Assembly: GCA_019429275.1 (NCBI GenBank)
Contig: JAHYJC010000046.1
Span: 1 to 35,020, forward strand
Source of the DNA: Lentimicrobium sp.
GTDB lineage: Bacteria; Bacteroidota; Bacteroidia; Bacteroidales; Lentimicrobiaceae
Length of the DNA stretch: 35,020 nt
Direction: 5' to 3'
The notes under the pieces were generated by a model, which saw nothing but the letters and a program-made list of their open reading frames with translations, was not told the DNA's origin and searched no databases. Positions 16,815 to 25,179 of this stretch are shown here, one piece after another. Both the position numbers and the translations under genes were made by a program. How positions within the stretch are numbered: the first letter of the stretch is position 1; every line of letters starts with the position of its first letter.

Positions 16815-17447
16815 ATGGCTAAAGAATGGATTTTAAATAGTGCGATGAATCGCTTCCAACTGAACTTCAAAAGAAATGTTGGTCCAACATCAGAAAGTAT
16901 CAGACAATGTGAACCAAAAACTTTGGAAGAGTGGAGAGAATACTATTTCTCAAATGTGCGTTCCAAAGACCACATAATTGACCTTGGCAAAAAACTCTAC
17001 ATTAAGATAACAGAAGTCATTTCAGCAGAAGTTGAAGAAATCACCGAACAAGATTGCATTGACTATATGCTTCAACTTGTTATCGACAGAACCTTTGATG
17101 GTTATTGGACTGAAATAAAAACAATTTATGGTCAACTTGAGCAGGAACTGGGTTACAAAATTGAGCCAGCACCAGACAAGTGGGACAGACTTTTTAATGT
17201 TGACTTCTTCATCAAAATTAAAGAAAGATTTATTGGATTGCAGATAAAGCCAGTTAATCAAGGAATTCAACTATCTCAAATTTTCAAAGAAAAAGGTTTA
17301 CAACAAAAGACACACGAAAAATTTGAGAAAGACTTCGGTGGAAAGGTATTTTACATTTTCTCATCCAAAGCAAACGGAAAAAAAGTGATAATGAATCCTG
17401 AAGTTATTGAAGAAATAAGGACTGAAATTCACCGACTTGAACAATAA
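16815..17447 (+). CDS. MjaI-family type II restriction endonuclease
   Basis: A 210-residue protein whose opening EWILNSAMNRFQLNFKRNVG, then CEPKTLEEWREYYF and DLGKKLYIKI, matches what I recall of the MjaI endonuclease family, whose founder cuts CTAG. A PD-(D/E)xK-like centre is visible with Asp 130 (FNVDFF) and GLQIK (Gln 143, Lys 145). Gln in place of Glu occurs in other restriction enzymes. It is the last gene of the three-gene operon, is followed nine bases later by palindrome site D, and has an N4-cytosine-type methyltransferase as the likely protective partner. The family call is from memory. Confidence 0.68.
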   Translation: MAKEWILNSAMNRFQLNFKRNVGPTSESIRQCEPKTLEEWREYYFSNVRSKDHIIDLGKKLYIKITEVISAEVEEITEQDCIDYMLQLVIDRTFDGYWTEIKTIYGQLEQELGYKIEPAPDKWDRLFNVDFFIKIKERFIGLQIKPVNQGIQLSQIFKEKGLQQKTHEKFEKDFGGKVFYIFSSKANGKKVIMNPEVIEEIRTEIHRLEQ

Positions 17448-17456
17448 AGCCCAGCA

Positions 17457-17593
17457 CCCAACAGCGTGTATGTGGCAATAGCGGGTGAAGTGGTAAATCG
17501 AAGGTCTGTGCTTCTAAAAAACTTTTGTGCTAAACGGACAGGAAAGTGCTTCTAATCCGCTACTGCACATACACGCAAACCGTAGTGTTGAAC
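17457..17593 (+). repeat. attC-like imperfect palindrome, site D
   Basis: The left end CCCAACAGCGTGTATGT pairs with ACATACACGC and a distal GTGTTGAAC. Perfect arms are GCGTGTATGT (17464-17473) with ACATACACGC (17567-17576), and TAGCGG (17479-17484) with CCGCTA (17557-17562). The interior GGACAGGAAAGTGCTTCTAATC matches sites A and C. The last heptamer GTTGAAC (17587-17593) fits the attC R-box GTTRRRY. It lies nine bases after the MjaI-type gene. Confidence 0.68.
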
Positions 17594-17686
17594 TTTACCG
17601 ACCTGCAAAGGTGTTTCCTAACATGGGGATTCAATGTTTAGGTCAGAGTGTATGTTCCAGCTAAATAAGGACTGAGACTGTTAATT

Positions 17687-17886
17687 CAGGTTTATTCTGA
17701 CCAGACTTTGGTTGCTATTACGATAGTGAAAGGGAAAGAGGAAATCCGTAAAGACAATGGATCTCTTGTGAGAACGATTGGGAATGGCAATACATCTGAC
17801 GCAAGGTGGAATGCTCAGACATTGCCATTACAACTTCAAAAGGAAAAACAGAATTGAGGCAAGATGGCTATCGGAACGAAGCCTGA
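17687..17886 (+). pseudogene. Decayed 3' end of an unidentified gene (frameshifted)
   Basis: From 17687 one frame reads QVYSDQTLVAITIVKGKEE and on through IRKDNGSLVRTIGNGNTSDARWNAQT. A shift near 17820 then opens a second frame reading IAITTSKGKTELRQDGYRNEA to TGA 17884-17886. The motif AIT--KGK-E-R-D occurs in both, as in beta-strand repeat proteins. No start or upstream part remains. The rest of the 17594-18065 stretch shows no gene. Confidence 0.4.
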
Positions 17887-17894
17887 TCAGGCTT
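17879..17894 (+). terminator. Short perfect palindrome, possible terminator
   Basis: AAGCCT-GATC-AGGCTT is a 6-bp stem with a four-base loop, and it overlaps the stop of the decayed gene. The T run after it is short, so this is a weak call. Confidence 0.3.
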
Positions 17895-18065
17895 TTGAGA
17901 CAACCTCTTTTTGTGTGTAACGGGCTCTTCTTCTGATTGTAAGCTTCCAGCTTGTTTTGGCCATTCAAAATCAGCATTATACCCGCAGCGGCCGGCAATA
18001 TATCCTCCGATGTTCCATTGCCTGATGTTTCTTTTTATTTAATTGTGACAATGATTAAATCCTGA

Positions 18066-19073
18066 CTAGTCTGCTAACAGGAAATTTCTTTTTTGATTAT
18101 ACATCAGCATATAACCTCTTTTGCTCGCATCGCCTAAGAATGAACATCTTAACAGGGTCTCCATAAATGGTTTTTTCTCCATGAAAGGATTCAATAATTT
18201 TTCAACTCTTCGTTCTGCCACACCAATTCTTTTTGCAAATTCTATAAAGTCTTTTTTACATGGATGCCCACTCTTTTTGTATTGTTCACTTTTAAAGTCA
18301 TCTGCAAACAATCCATTAACCAATGCAAAATCAGAATCATCCACGTGCAAGCGGGTATTTATCAAATCGTAAGCAGGGCTTAATAAATAATCCCCTTTTG
18401 TTGATTCAAGCAGTGAAAAGTTTTTTAAGTGGGCATCTCCATTTGAAAAAAGGAAATTGAAAACCACCAATGAAAAATACTTCTCGATTTCTACCCGCCA
18501 AGCCGGAACATATTTTTGTATGAGATATCCTGCTTCCTCATAGCTGAATTCATACTTAAAACCGGCTCCTGCGCTGTCTTTTGTTTTACCTGCCAGGGTT
18601 GCAAAATCTTCTTTGCCCCATTTGCTTCCATCATCTCTTACATCAAACCGTTTTGTTATGTATGCAGGTGAACCATCCTTAAAAAATATCATGGCATTTT
18701 CAGCCGTGTTTAACTCATATACTTGCCGGGCTATTTGCATTGTCAGGTGTTCGTTTGCCGGCACCTGGTCAACTTTCTTTAAATCTGCCGGTATAGGTTT
18801 GAGTATGTAAGTTCCCTGTTCTTTTTCTTTTGTTAATCGCAATAAATTTTTATCAAGCAGTAAGCTTGATTTTTCCTGCACCCCTGAAATAGAAATTCGT
18901 TTGCGATTTTCCATAAACAGTGCGGCAACTTCTTCACTTTTCAGGGGTTGTTCATAGGGCAATATATGGCTCACTTTTTTCCCGTTGAACACATTCCGCA
19001 AACAACCCGGGCTGTAAGTAGCAAAACCTTCAGCCAAAGTACCGGGACAACATTTTAATTCATCTGCGTTCAT
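18066..19073 (-). CDS. hipT: HipT-like serine/threonine kinase toxin (HipA C-terminal domain)
   Basis: A 335-residue HipA-type kinase lacking the N-subdomain 1, which is encoded separately by the gene before it. Visible features are the glycine-rich loop RISISGVQEKSS (SIS at residues 61-63, the serine pair autophosphorylated in HipT proteins), and the ATP-binding Lys in ILKPI (about 92). The catalytic loop is NGDAHLKN (Asp 213, Asn 218) and the metal-binding Asp is in SPAYDLIN (236). All kinase residues are intact. HipA/HipT enzymes stop growth by phosphorylating an aminoacyl-tRNA synthetase; the target here is unknown. The ATG overlaps the stop of hipS by four bases (ATGA). Confidence 0.88.
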   Translation of the reverse strand: MNADELKCCPGTLAEGFATYSPGCLRNVFNGKKVSHILPYEQPLKSEEVAALFMENRKRISISGVQEKSSLLLDKNLLRLTKEKEQGTYILKPIPADLKKVDQVPANEHLTMQIARQVYELNTAENAMIFFKDGSPAYITKRFDVRDDGSKWGKEDFATLAGKTKDSAGAGFKYEFSYEEAGYLIQKYVPAWRVEIEKYFSLVVFNFLFSNGDAHLKNFSLLESTKGDYLLSPAYDLINTRLHVDDSDFALVNGLFADDFKSEQYKKSGHPCKKDFIEFAKRIGVAERRVEKLLNPFMEKKPFMETLLRCSFLGDASKRGYMLMYNQKRNFLLAD

Positions 19074-19399
19074 TTTGCTGCTATTGGCTTAATGGTTACT
19101 GCTCCTATGGTGTCATACTGTGCTGTTGCCATCATTAGTCCGAAATTATCTTCTTCATCAATCTTCAACTGTTTGCATTGTAATTTCCGGTTTACGCCTT
19201 CGCTTAACATATTAAAGAAAAACGGAAACAAAAATTCACTGCTGTATTCCTTTTGATTTTTTGGCAGCGTTAAACTGATTGCAGGTTTTAAGGAATCATT
19301 AAAATAAGTGTCGTCGTACCTGAATACAAAATGCTTGCGGGTTTCTTCTGTGAGTGTGCCGGCCAGTATCCCGCTCCGATATACTTCTGCTTTTCTCAT
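19070..19399 (-). CDS. hipS: HipS-like protein (HipA N-subdomain 1 as a separate gene)
   Basis: A 109-residue stand-alone version of the HipA N-terminal Couple_hipA domain: an early VYRSGILAGTL, then LTLPKNQKEY, the family signature FLFPFFFNMLSEGVNRKL, and a final DTIGAVTI. In HipBST systems this small protein, rather than the HTH protein, is the antitoxin that neutralises the kinase. Gene order (HTH, N-domain, kinase) and the four-base overlap with the kinase gene match that arrangement. A recent split of an ordinary hipA is the alternative. The clean, overlapping start and stop codons argue for a stable tripartite system. Confidence 0.85.
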   Translation of the reverse strand: MRKAEVYRSGILAGTLTEETRKHFVFRYDDTYFNDSLKPAISLTLPKNQKEYSSEFLFPFFFNMLSEGVNRKLQCKQLKIDEEDNFGLMMATAQYDTIGAVTIKPIAAK

Positions 19400-19406
19400 T
19401 TATTTT

Positions 19407-19613
19407 CTATTTCCTTTTAACTTCCAGAATCAGCTCCATGCCCAAAACTTCTGCCAGCTTGTTCAACACTTGCAGCGAAGGATTGCCTTGCCCCCGTTCC
19501 AGCTTATACAGCGTATTGGTACTTATTTGTGCCAATTCTGCCAGGTGTGGCTGAGTGATACTCAATTCTTTTCTTCTGTTTCTTATCGTTTCGCCTATTT
19601 GCCTGACTAACAT
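19407..19613 (-). CDS. hipB: HipB-like XRE-family helix-turn-helix regulator
   Basis: A 68-residue single-domain HTH protein. IGETIRNRRKELSITQPHLAELAQISTNTLYKLERGQGNPSLQVLNKLAEVLGMEL shows the two helices, the TLYKLERG recognition helix and the GNPSLQ turn of the XRE family. It is the promoter-proximal gene, seven bases before hipS, and presumably represses its own operon through the palindrome at 19661-19690. In ordinary HipBA systems HipB is the antitoxin; in HipBST this is taken over by HipS. Confidence 0.88.
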   Translation of the reverse strand: MLVRQIGETIRNRRKELSITQPHLAELAQISTNTLYKLERGQGNPSLQVLNKLAEVLGMELILEVKRK

Positions 19614-19625
19614 TATAGTGTGATT
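19614..19625 (-). promoter_or_regulatory. Second HipB half-site touching the hipB start
   Basis: TATAGTGTGATT here (read on the plus strand) repeats exactly at 19674-19685, the inner edge of the operator palindrome. It lies immediately upstream of the hipB ATG (19611-19613), so bound protein here would cover the translation start region. Confidence 0.55.
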
Positions 19626-19632
19626 TTTGAGA

Positions 19633-19640
19633 CAAAGATA
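19633..19640 (-). promoter_or_regulatory. hipBST promoter -7 box (TATCTTTG)
   Basis: On the minus strand TATCTTTG is a perfect TAnnTTTG. A TTG at 19659-19661 lies 18 bases further upstream and could serve as the -33 element. That TTG touches the operator palindrome, consistent with repression. Confidence 0.6.
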
Positions 19641-19660
19641 AGATTTTTTCTAATAATGCA

Positions 19661-19690
19661 ATCATAATCACAATATAGTGTGATTATGAT
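19661..19690. promoter_or_regulatory. HipB operator palindrome
   Basis: ATCATAATCACA (19661-19672) and TGTGATTATGAT (19679-19690) are perfect 12-base complements around the spacer ATATAG. It lies upstream of hipB and at the presumed -33 region. Size and position fit an XRE-family dimer site. Confidence 0.75.
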
Positions 19691-19699
19691 GTTTTTTTA

Positions 19700-20076
19700 A
19701 TGAGAGGAAAGGAAAAGTCTGTAGAATCACTTTTTAATGTAATTTAATCGTTAGAATCAGAAGCAGATCCAAAAATTATCCCGTAGATTGTTTATTGAAG
19801 TTGGTAAAGCACAAAAAGCATGACAGCCCGGGATGGATATGCTTCTGGCACGGCCCCCTGTTACTGATCAGACTTTCCGGGTCAGCCGCTAATGGAATAT
19901 TCATTTTCCGCTTTTAATGTTGTCCTGTTGTATTCATCAACCATCTATAAAACACCAGTCAGGTCAGTTGTCCGGAATGGTCATCATATCCTACATCCAC
20001 ATCGTGCAGTACGACCATATCCCGGGAACGAACGGGGGGTTACTTTGCTCATTATGAACGCATGCTTTATAAAACT
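19700..20076. other. Intergenic stretch without a recognisable gene
   Basis: Between the hip operator and the SWIM gene I see no convincing reading frame. Short open runs are broken by stops in every frame. There is a small dyad-like CCCGGG at 20021-20026 but no clear terminator. Confidence 0.5.
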
Positions 20077-21786
20077 TCAAACTTTTTGTAATTCTTCCAT
20101 CAATGCTTTTCGTTTGGGATATAGCGTTCTGAGTTGCACAATTACAGCATCTGCCTTATCCCGCGCTCCCATCTTAATCATTTTGCGAAGGTAGCGGCAG
20201 GCGTTCTGGTAATGATCACGGCCTACTTTGTTTTCCATATATTCCAGAATGGCAATCTGATACAAGCCGGAAATCTCTTCGGCATAATCTTTTATCAGAT
20301 ATTTTTCGTACGACTCAAGATTGTTGAGACTCACATTCTGTTTCACAATTTTCAGCAGTTCATCCCATTTTTCTTCCCAGATGTAAATCCGGGGGATCAA
20401 TGAATTGCCGCTCCAGTAGTCTTTTTTGGATATTTCATCAATGATCTGATTAATAAAAGTTTCCCAATTTCCAGGAGCAATGTGTTTTTTAAGCAAATCA
20501 AAATAGTATTTTTTCTCGCGGTTTGCTGATATAAACTGCTGGTGGGCATATTTTACAATGTTCTCTCTGTCGTTTTGCAGAATAGCTACCTTCAGCAAAT
20601 AATCATACCAATAATCTAAATAACCCGGGCTTTCCTTGCTATCGTAAATTATTCCGTCTTCAGCCAAAGCAATGGCTTTGGAATAATTTTTTTCGGATAT
20701 TGCTTTTTCAATCACCTCTTTTCTGAAATCCGCATTGGTAATGTTCTGCTCCATGTATCGGGCTGCTTCTTCTTCTCCTTCTGTTTTACGTATCAACAAA
20801 GCCCTGATCTGCTGGGCCTTTTGAAAATCCCAATCCCAGCTTTTACCCGAAGGTTTGATTGTGTCTAATAACGTGTGGATTTGTTTTGATTCATCTGCAT
20901 TTTTAACAAGCCTGCATGCCATGTCAAGCATAATAAAATGCCAGTCCCAGCCCTTGAATAACCCTTTTGAAAAGGCATTTAAACAATATTGTAAAAGTTC
21001 GTAACGCAATTCTTCCGGAATCGGGCTGTTTGCAACCGAATCTAATACTTCAATGGCCTGATTGATGCACCCCCCGATATCGCCGTTGCTGTCGTCAGCA
21101 AATTGCAGCGCTGTCGTCATCTCTTCCAGTACTGCGCTTGCTATGTTCAGGGCGGTTTTGTAGTTGCCTTGTTCAACCTGGCTACCTGCTCTTTCAACAA
21201 ACGACTCAATCAGCAGGCCCAACACGCGGGAATCGGAATACTCAATGAACCCGTGACGACCCGATAGCGATTTAAGGATGGCAACAATCTGTTTGGCATA
21301 CAGGGACTTTGAATCAGGCATAATCAAATGAGCATAATTTGCCATCAGCAGCTGACGAAAATTCCTGTCGCGTGAACACCGCTCACTTATGATGGCTTTC
21401 AACTCCTCAACACTCAGCTTTTCGAGTATCTCATTTACCTGATCGGCAACGGTCTTCCTTTGTGCTGGTTTTTTGGTTTCTGTTCCGCCTTTCTCTGCCT
21501 TTACTTTGATATTTAGTTGCTCCTGCTGAAGATAAAAAATCAACGCCGCCACATGTTTGCAAACAGGTCCCATATCATAAGGGCAGGTGCAGACATTTTC
21601 GATGATTACATCATTCTTTATCTTGATACGGACGGTGTAATCTTCGCTGCCTTCAACAATGGCCTCGTATTCACCGGGTTCGATTTCCTCAGGGTCATTG
21701 ACATGTCCCTTTTTAAAATACTGTAATCCGCGTTTGAGAATGGTTTCATTGATAAATTGCTCAAATTCGGGGAAAGGTATTTTCAT
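20077..21786 (-). CDS. SWIM zinc-finger domain protein
   Basis: A 569-residue protein with an N-terminal SWIM zinc finger: CTCPYDMGPVCKH (about residues 65-77) gives the C-x-C...C-x-H pattern. SWIM domains bind DNA or proteins and occur with SNF2 helicases and in stand-alone proteins like this. The rest is a long alpha-helical, TPR-like region: repeated helix pairs such as SKAIALAEDGIIYDSKES and AALIFYLQQEQL, ending ADAVIVQLRTLYPKRKALMEELQ. There is no enzymatic motif. A TATATTTG box (21892-21899, minus strand) about 105 bases upstream could be its promoter, but it overlaps a pseudogene tail. Molecular role unknown. Confidence 0.8.
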   Translation of the reverse strand: MKIPFPEFEQFINETILKRGLQYFKKGHVNDPEEIEPGEYEAIVEGSEDYTVRIKIKNDVIIENVCTCPYDMGPVCKHVAALIFYLQQEQLNIKVKAEKGGTETKKPAQRKTVADQVNEILEKLSVEELKAIISERCSRDRNFRQLLMANYAHLIMPDSKSLYAKQIVAILKSLSGRHGFIEYSDSRVLGLLIESFVERAGSQVEQGNYKTALNIASAVLEEMTTALQFADDSNGDIGGCINQAIEVLDSVANSPIPEELRYELLQYCLNAFSKGLFKGWDWHFIMLDMACRLVKNADESKQIHTLLDTIKPSGKSWDWDFQKAQQIRALLIRKTEGEEEAARYMEQNITNADFRKEVIEKAISEKNYSKAIALAEDGIIYDSKESPGYLDYWYDYLLKVAILQNDRENIVKYAHQQFISANREKKYYFDLLKKHIAPGNWETFINQIIDEISKKDYWSGNSLIPRIYIWEEKWDELLKIVKQNVSLNNLESYEKYLIKDYAEEISGLYQIAILEYMENKVGRDHYQNACRYLRKMIKMGARDKADAVIVQLRTLYPKRKALMEELQKV

Positions 21787-21890
21787 TGCGGCTGAGGGTT
21801 AATGGTTTTTTAATATGAGGGTTACCGGCAAGTTGCAAACATGACAAGGAATGTTTACAGCCTTTCAATTTACAGCTTCACCTATAATTT

Positions 21891-22445
21891 TCAAATATAA
21901 AGCAATTTTTTACCTTTTTCGGTTAAACGATACTCCTGAAAACGACTCTATGGTTTTTCGGGTACTGTCATTTTTAAAATTCCACAATTCAACAATGGCT
22001 TGATATATGCTTCAAAATTACTGGAATGATTGGCAAGTCCGGGTTCTAGCAATATCTCTTCCCTTGTTTTTCCGTTTGTTAACGCATCAATCACAAATTA
22101 TGACTTTGACACTGACTTAGATACTAAACATCCCCTGACATAGTCACAAATCCCGGGAATTTCATTATCTAATATTGTACTTAGTGATTGAAAATCAAAT
22201 CCTTCAGAAATGGAAACATCAATATCTTCAATTAAGAATATAGCCCCTGACTTAGTTACTTACTTAGTTACCGTCTTAGTTACCAGCAACTCGGGATGGC
22301 AAGGTAAAGTGACCATAAAGAGCAATTGCTGATCGCAAGTATAAAAAACCGGTTCAGGTCTGCCATTTGCTGTCATGGGATTGCGGGTAATCAGATAAGG
22401 TAATTTAGGGCATACTGACAACTTAATGTCTATGGCATACAGCAC
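21891..22445 (-). pseudogene. Remnant of an AlbA_2/Fic-type ATP-binding regulator gene
   Basis: Successive minus-strand fragments keep the C-terminal pattern of these Bacteroidota proteins. First come NPMTANGRPEPVFYT and LLFMVTLPCHPELLVTKTVTK, then a frame change to SGAIFLIEDIDVSISEGF and YVRGCLVSKSVSKS. Another change leads to VIDALTNGKTREEILLEPGL, then NHSSNFEAYIKPLL and MTVPEKP. An in-frame TAG (21948-21950) precedes SRFQEYRLTEKGKKLL and the final TGA at 21891-21893. The VTK/VSK runs are the variable linker and the end is the winged helix. At least two shifts and several stops show decay. The catalytic N-terminus is gone, replaced by the SEC-C gene. Confidence 0.6.
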
Positions 22446-23989
22446 TTTTTATACTTTTTCCCACTCCCGCAAGGGCAAGGGTCGTTGCGGCCGATTTTTA
22501 CCGAAAAGGCAGGATGGTTGGGTTCTGGTTCGTAAAAAGATGAGGTCCTTTTATCTTCTCTATAGCCCGCCCAGGTTGTCAAAATATTCTCGTACAAATC
22601 GAAAAGTGAGTTGACTTTTTTCGTTTTATCGTATTTCGGTACTGTTTGAAAGGCTTTTTCAACCTCCTCATAACTTCCACAAATATCTGGGGTAACATAT
22701 TGCTTATCATACAATGTTTTTACAAGCGGAATCAATTCCGGCAATCTGCAATCAATGGCATCGCATATCATCAGGCCGAGCAGATCGTTATCCACCAGGT
22801 TTTCATCTACAGATGATCGGGCAAATGTTTGAAATACATCTGAATACAAACCTAAGATCTCTGGGCGCCTTTCGGGATTATGCAGCAATATCTGGCAGAG
22901 GGCATCTGATGCAATTGTTTTGCTGTAGGTGTTTATACCGGGTTTCAGTAAAAATCGCCGGAGTTCATCAATTTTGTTCAGCCCTAGGGCGTACACCACC
23001 TGCCATAGGGTACTGGTTTGATGATCGCCCAGCCAGAATTCAAGAAAATCCTTGTCGGCTTCCAAAAATTCAAGTAAGCGTGGCAAGCTCTCTGTCGCTT
23101 TCAAAGCTGCAAGTAAAAACATCGCATGCAACGGAGAACTATGGGTTTCGTCCTGATTGTCGAGTTTCTCAAAATACCCGTAACGATCAACGGCATCCTG
23201 CAACACTGCTTCGAGGTCAGCAATAAGCGACGGACGGGGCAACGCGAGTATTTCTTCCAGTATAGCCCGTGGTATGCGCATTCCAAAATGATACAGGTTG
23301 TTTATTTCGTCATGGTGAAAGGCGGGTGGTGTTTTTCGGGTGGTACGTTTAATCTTTTTAATAACAGTTGGTTCAATGCGCATCTTTTGCGCCTCTTGCA
23401 TTCGCGAAAAAGCCCTCTCCATGCGCAATATATGCAAATATGATTCTGCCTGTTCTGTTATCGGTTCTTCGGGTGCGAGTTCCTGCAACAGATCCAGCTT
23501 TTCTTCAGCCATTTCAAGGTCGCCGATTACAGCGTAATACCGTATAACAACATTCAGGTAGCTGCTTAACTCACCAAAATGAAAAACATCCCTTTCGGGA
23601 TACAGACGTCTGAGATCCAGGTCGGGACCAAGCATCTCCGGGACCTTTTCAACCTCCTTTTTATCAATATAACTATTTGCCTTGTTGATGCGTGCAAACA
23701 GGTAACCGGGGTGTTCTTTAAACAGGGTATCATTAACCTCCATTGCCTTTTTATATTCACCCTGTGCACTGTAGGCAAACGACAGGTAGTTTTTAAACAT
23801 CGGGATGTCAGGATACTTATCAATCAACCGGAGTAAGCGGCCAATGATATACTTATTCTTCGGGTCCTGACATTGCATTGCGGCATCTTCCAGTTCTTTT
23901 ATGAGTACACGTCCAATACCCAGCCGGTTGTGCGTAAACAAGTGATCGGTCGAAATCCTGTATCCGTGAAAATCAAATTGATCATTCAT
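22430..23989 (-). CDS. TPR/DUF1186-like protein with C-terminal SEC-C zinc motif
   Basis: A 519-residue protein. Residues about 40-200 carry TPR-like helix pairs ([38 protein letters not shown]). The middle (about 235-440) resembles DUF1186 HEAT-like repeats, with [21 protein letters not shown] and [14 protein letters not shown]. The end is a clear SEC-C motif, [19 protein letters not shown], the zinc-binding tail also found at the end of SecA and in many orphan proteins. SEC-C tails bind ribosomes, SecB or other partners. No enzyme motif is visible. It ends within the AlbA-type remnant and starts about 34 bases before the next minus-strand gene's stop, so the two genes may be co-transcribed. 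Confidence 0.8.
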   Translation of the reverse strand: MNDQFDFHGYRISTDHLFTHNRLGIGRVLIKELEDAAMQCQDPKNKYIIGRLLRLIDKYPDIPMFKNYLSFAYSAQGEYKKAMEVNDTLFKEHPGYLFARINKANSYIDKKEVEKVPEMLGPDLDLRRLYPERDVFHFGELSSYLNVVIRYYAVIGDLEMAEEKLDLLQELAPEEPITEQAESYLHILRMERAFSRMQEAQKMRIEPTVIKKIKRTTRKTPPAFHHDEINNLYHFGMRIPRAILEEILALPRPSLIADLEAVLQDAVDRYGYFEKLDNQDETHSSPLHAMFLLAALKATESLPRLLEFLEADKDFLEFWLGDHQTSTLWQVVYALGLNKIDELRRFLLKPGINTYSKTIASDALCQILLHNPERRPEILGLYSDVFQTFARSSVDENLVDNDLLGLMICDAIDCRLPELIPLVKTLYDKQYVTPDICGSYEEVEKAFQTVPKYDKTKKVNSLFDLYENILTTWAGYREDKRTSSFYEPEPNHPAFSVKIGRNDPCPCGSGKKYKKCCMP

Positions 23990-24023
23990 TTTCTTATTCT
24001 GTTATTGGTTGTTTTTATTTCGA

Positions 24024-24710
24024 TTAGCTTTTTACCCTCCGAACTGCTCCGTCACGTTCCACATCAATGCTGCCACCTTCGTAACCACAAACCCCCATCC
24101 GGGGCGAATTAACGACGGGCATACTGCTATAATCAGCGAAATCTTCACATTCTTCTTCATGCACCGCCGAACAGGCTTTGCAGTAATAGGTATAATCAAT
24201 ATCGGTTGTGCATACTGCACATAAATTAACAGCCGGCTTCTTTTTACATTTACTGCATGCGATCTCAATAGGTTCGTTACGTGAAAGGAGTGTTACATTG
24301 CCTTTCTGAATCAATTGATACTGTTTATGTCCCTTCAAAAACACCCGTGTGGTTGAACCAAAATCATAATCGTGGTAGATCTTTATCTTAGGTTCCATTA
24401 CATCCTCAACAGCATATGACATGGACACTTTGAAATTTCTGTGCCCGAAAGCACTCATGTGATCGCAGCAATCGAGCCAGATATCGCGTAAAAATACATC
24501 AATAACTTTCATTTTGGCGGAGCCTTTTACCAGCAAATGCAGGAAAAATTCCCCTGCTTCCACTTCAACATGGCAGAAATTAACGGCATTTTCACCCGCT
24601 TCAGCTTTTTCTCTGGCAGCAAGATGCGAAGCCAGATGTTTCCCCATAGTTTTTTGAGGAATCAGGGTGTTGCAATAAATGCAATAGCCCTCAGATTGTT
24701 GTTCTTTCAT
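24024..24710 (-). CDS. Zinc-finger protein of unknown function
   Basis: A 228-residue protein with an N-terminal CIYCNTLIPQKTMGKHLASH, a C2H2-like finger (C-x2-C and H-x3-H). Near the C-terminus are two more cysteine pairs, CSKCKKKPAVNLCAVC and YCKACSAVHEEEC, as in a rubredoxin-like or zinc-ribbon fold. The middle (about 40-150) is a beta-rich domain, with FCHVEVEAGEFFLHLLVKGSAKMKV and DIWLDCCDHMSAF. I do not recognise a named family; similar proteins occur in Bacteroidota near pRiA4b ORF-3-like genes. The start ATG is the first in the frame. It lies upstream of the SEC-C gene and could share its transcript. Confidence 0.65.
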   Translation of the reverse strand: MKEQQSEGYCIYCNTLIPQKTMGKHLASHLAAREKAEAGENAVNFCHVEVEAGEFFLHLLVKGSAKMKVIDVFLRDIWLDCCDHMSAFGHRNFKVSMSYAVEDVMEPKIKIYHDYDFGSTTRVFLKGHKQYQLIQKGNVTLLSRNEPIEIACSKCKKKPAVNLCAVCTTDIDYTYYCKACSAVHEEECEDFADYSSMPVVNSPRMGVCGYEGGSIDVERDGAVRRVKS

Positions 24711-25179
24711 GGTTTTTGTTCAATTATTAATCAGTTATCCCGTTTGAATCCGACTTAGCGTATATTTTATGCATGATTTATCCGGCTGAAATACAAACTC
24801 CTGATCGATTGGGTATTTTATAATGCGTTACCTGGGTTTAATCAGCATCTGGCACAATGCCAAATTAATGGCGGCAAACATTCCTCTAACCCAAAAGCCA
24901 AATGCACGAATAACTTCAGGACATAAATAACAACCGATGTTAAAAAAGAATTCAAAAATAGGCGATTTTGTCCATTACTGTTTATCAAAAATCCGAAATT
25001 ACTTATATTAAAAGGGGGACATAATTTTTTATATCCGATCAACCCCAATGGCGATTAATCGAAATTCGACATCCTCCAATATTAAAATTAATTTATCAAA
25101 ATATATCGATGTTCTTTTATCTTTGCCTTATTCAGCAGTGCATCCTAAAAACAGTGTGAACCTGTAAATCGATATTTGC
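24711..25179. other. Divergent intergenic region
   Basis: 470 bases between two divergent genes. No gene, tRNA or strong hairpin is seen. It holds the TATCTTTG box at 25118-25125 for the plus-strand giant helicase. I see no clear TAnnTTTG on the minus strand for the zinc-finger gene. Confidence 0.5.
25118..25125 (+). promoter_or_regulatory. Bacteroidota-type -7 box (TATCTTTG)
   Basis: TATCTTTG fits TAnnTTTG and lies 54 bases before the helicase start. The usual TTTG -33 element is not evident. It is identical to the hipBST -7 box. Confidence 0.5.

Noticed and set aside
1187-17593. Classical integron
   Set aside because: No IntI-type recombinase gene in the window, and three of four right-end boxes do not fit GTTRRRY; kept only as attC-like.
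19892-20194. Plus-strand reading frame upstream of the SWIM gene
   Set aside because: It overlaps the SWIM coding end and shows no motif or plausible start context.
22260-22445. Independent 61-residue minus-strand gene
   Set aside because: Its sequence is the first surviving piece of the AlbA_2/Fic-type remnant, not a complete gene.
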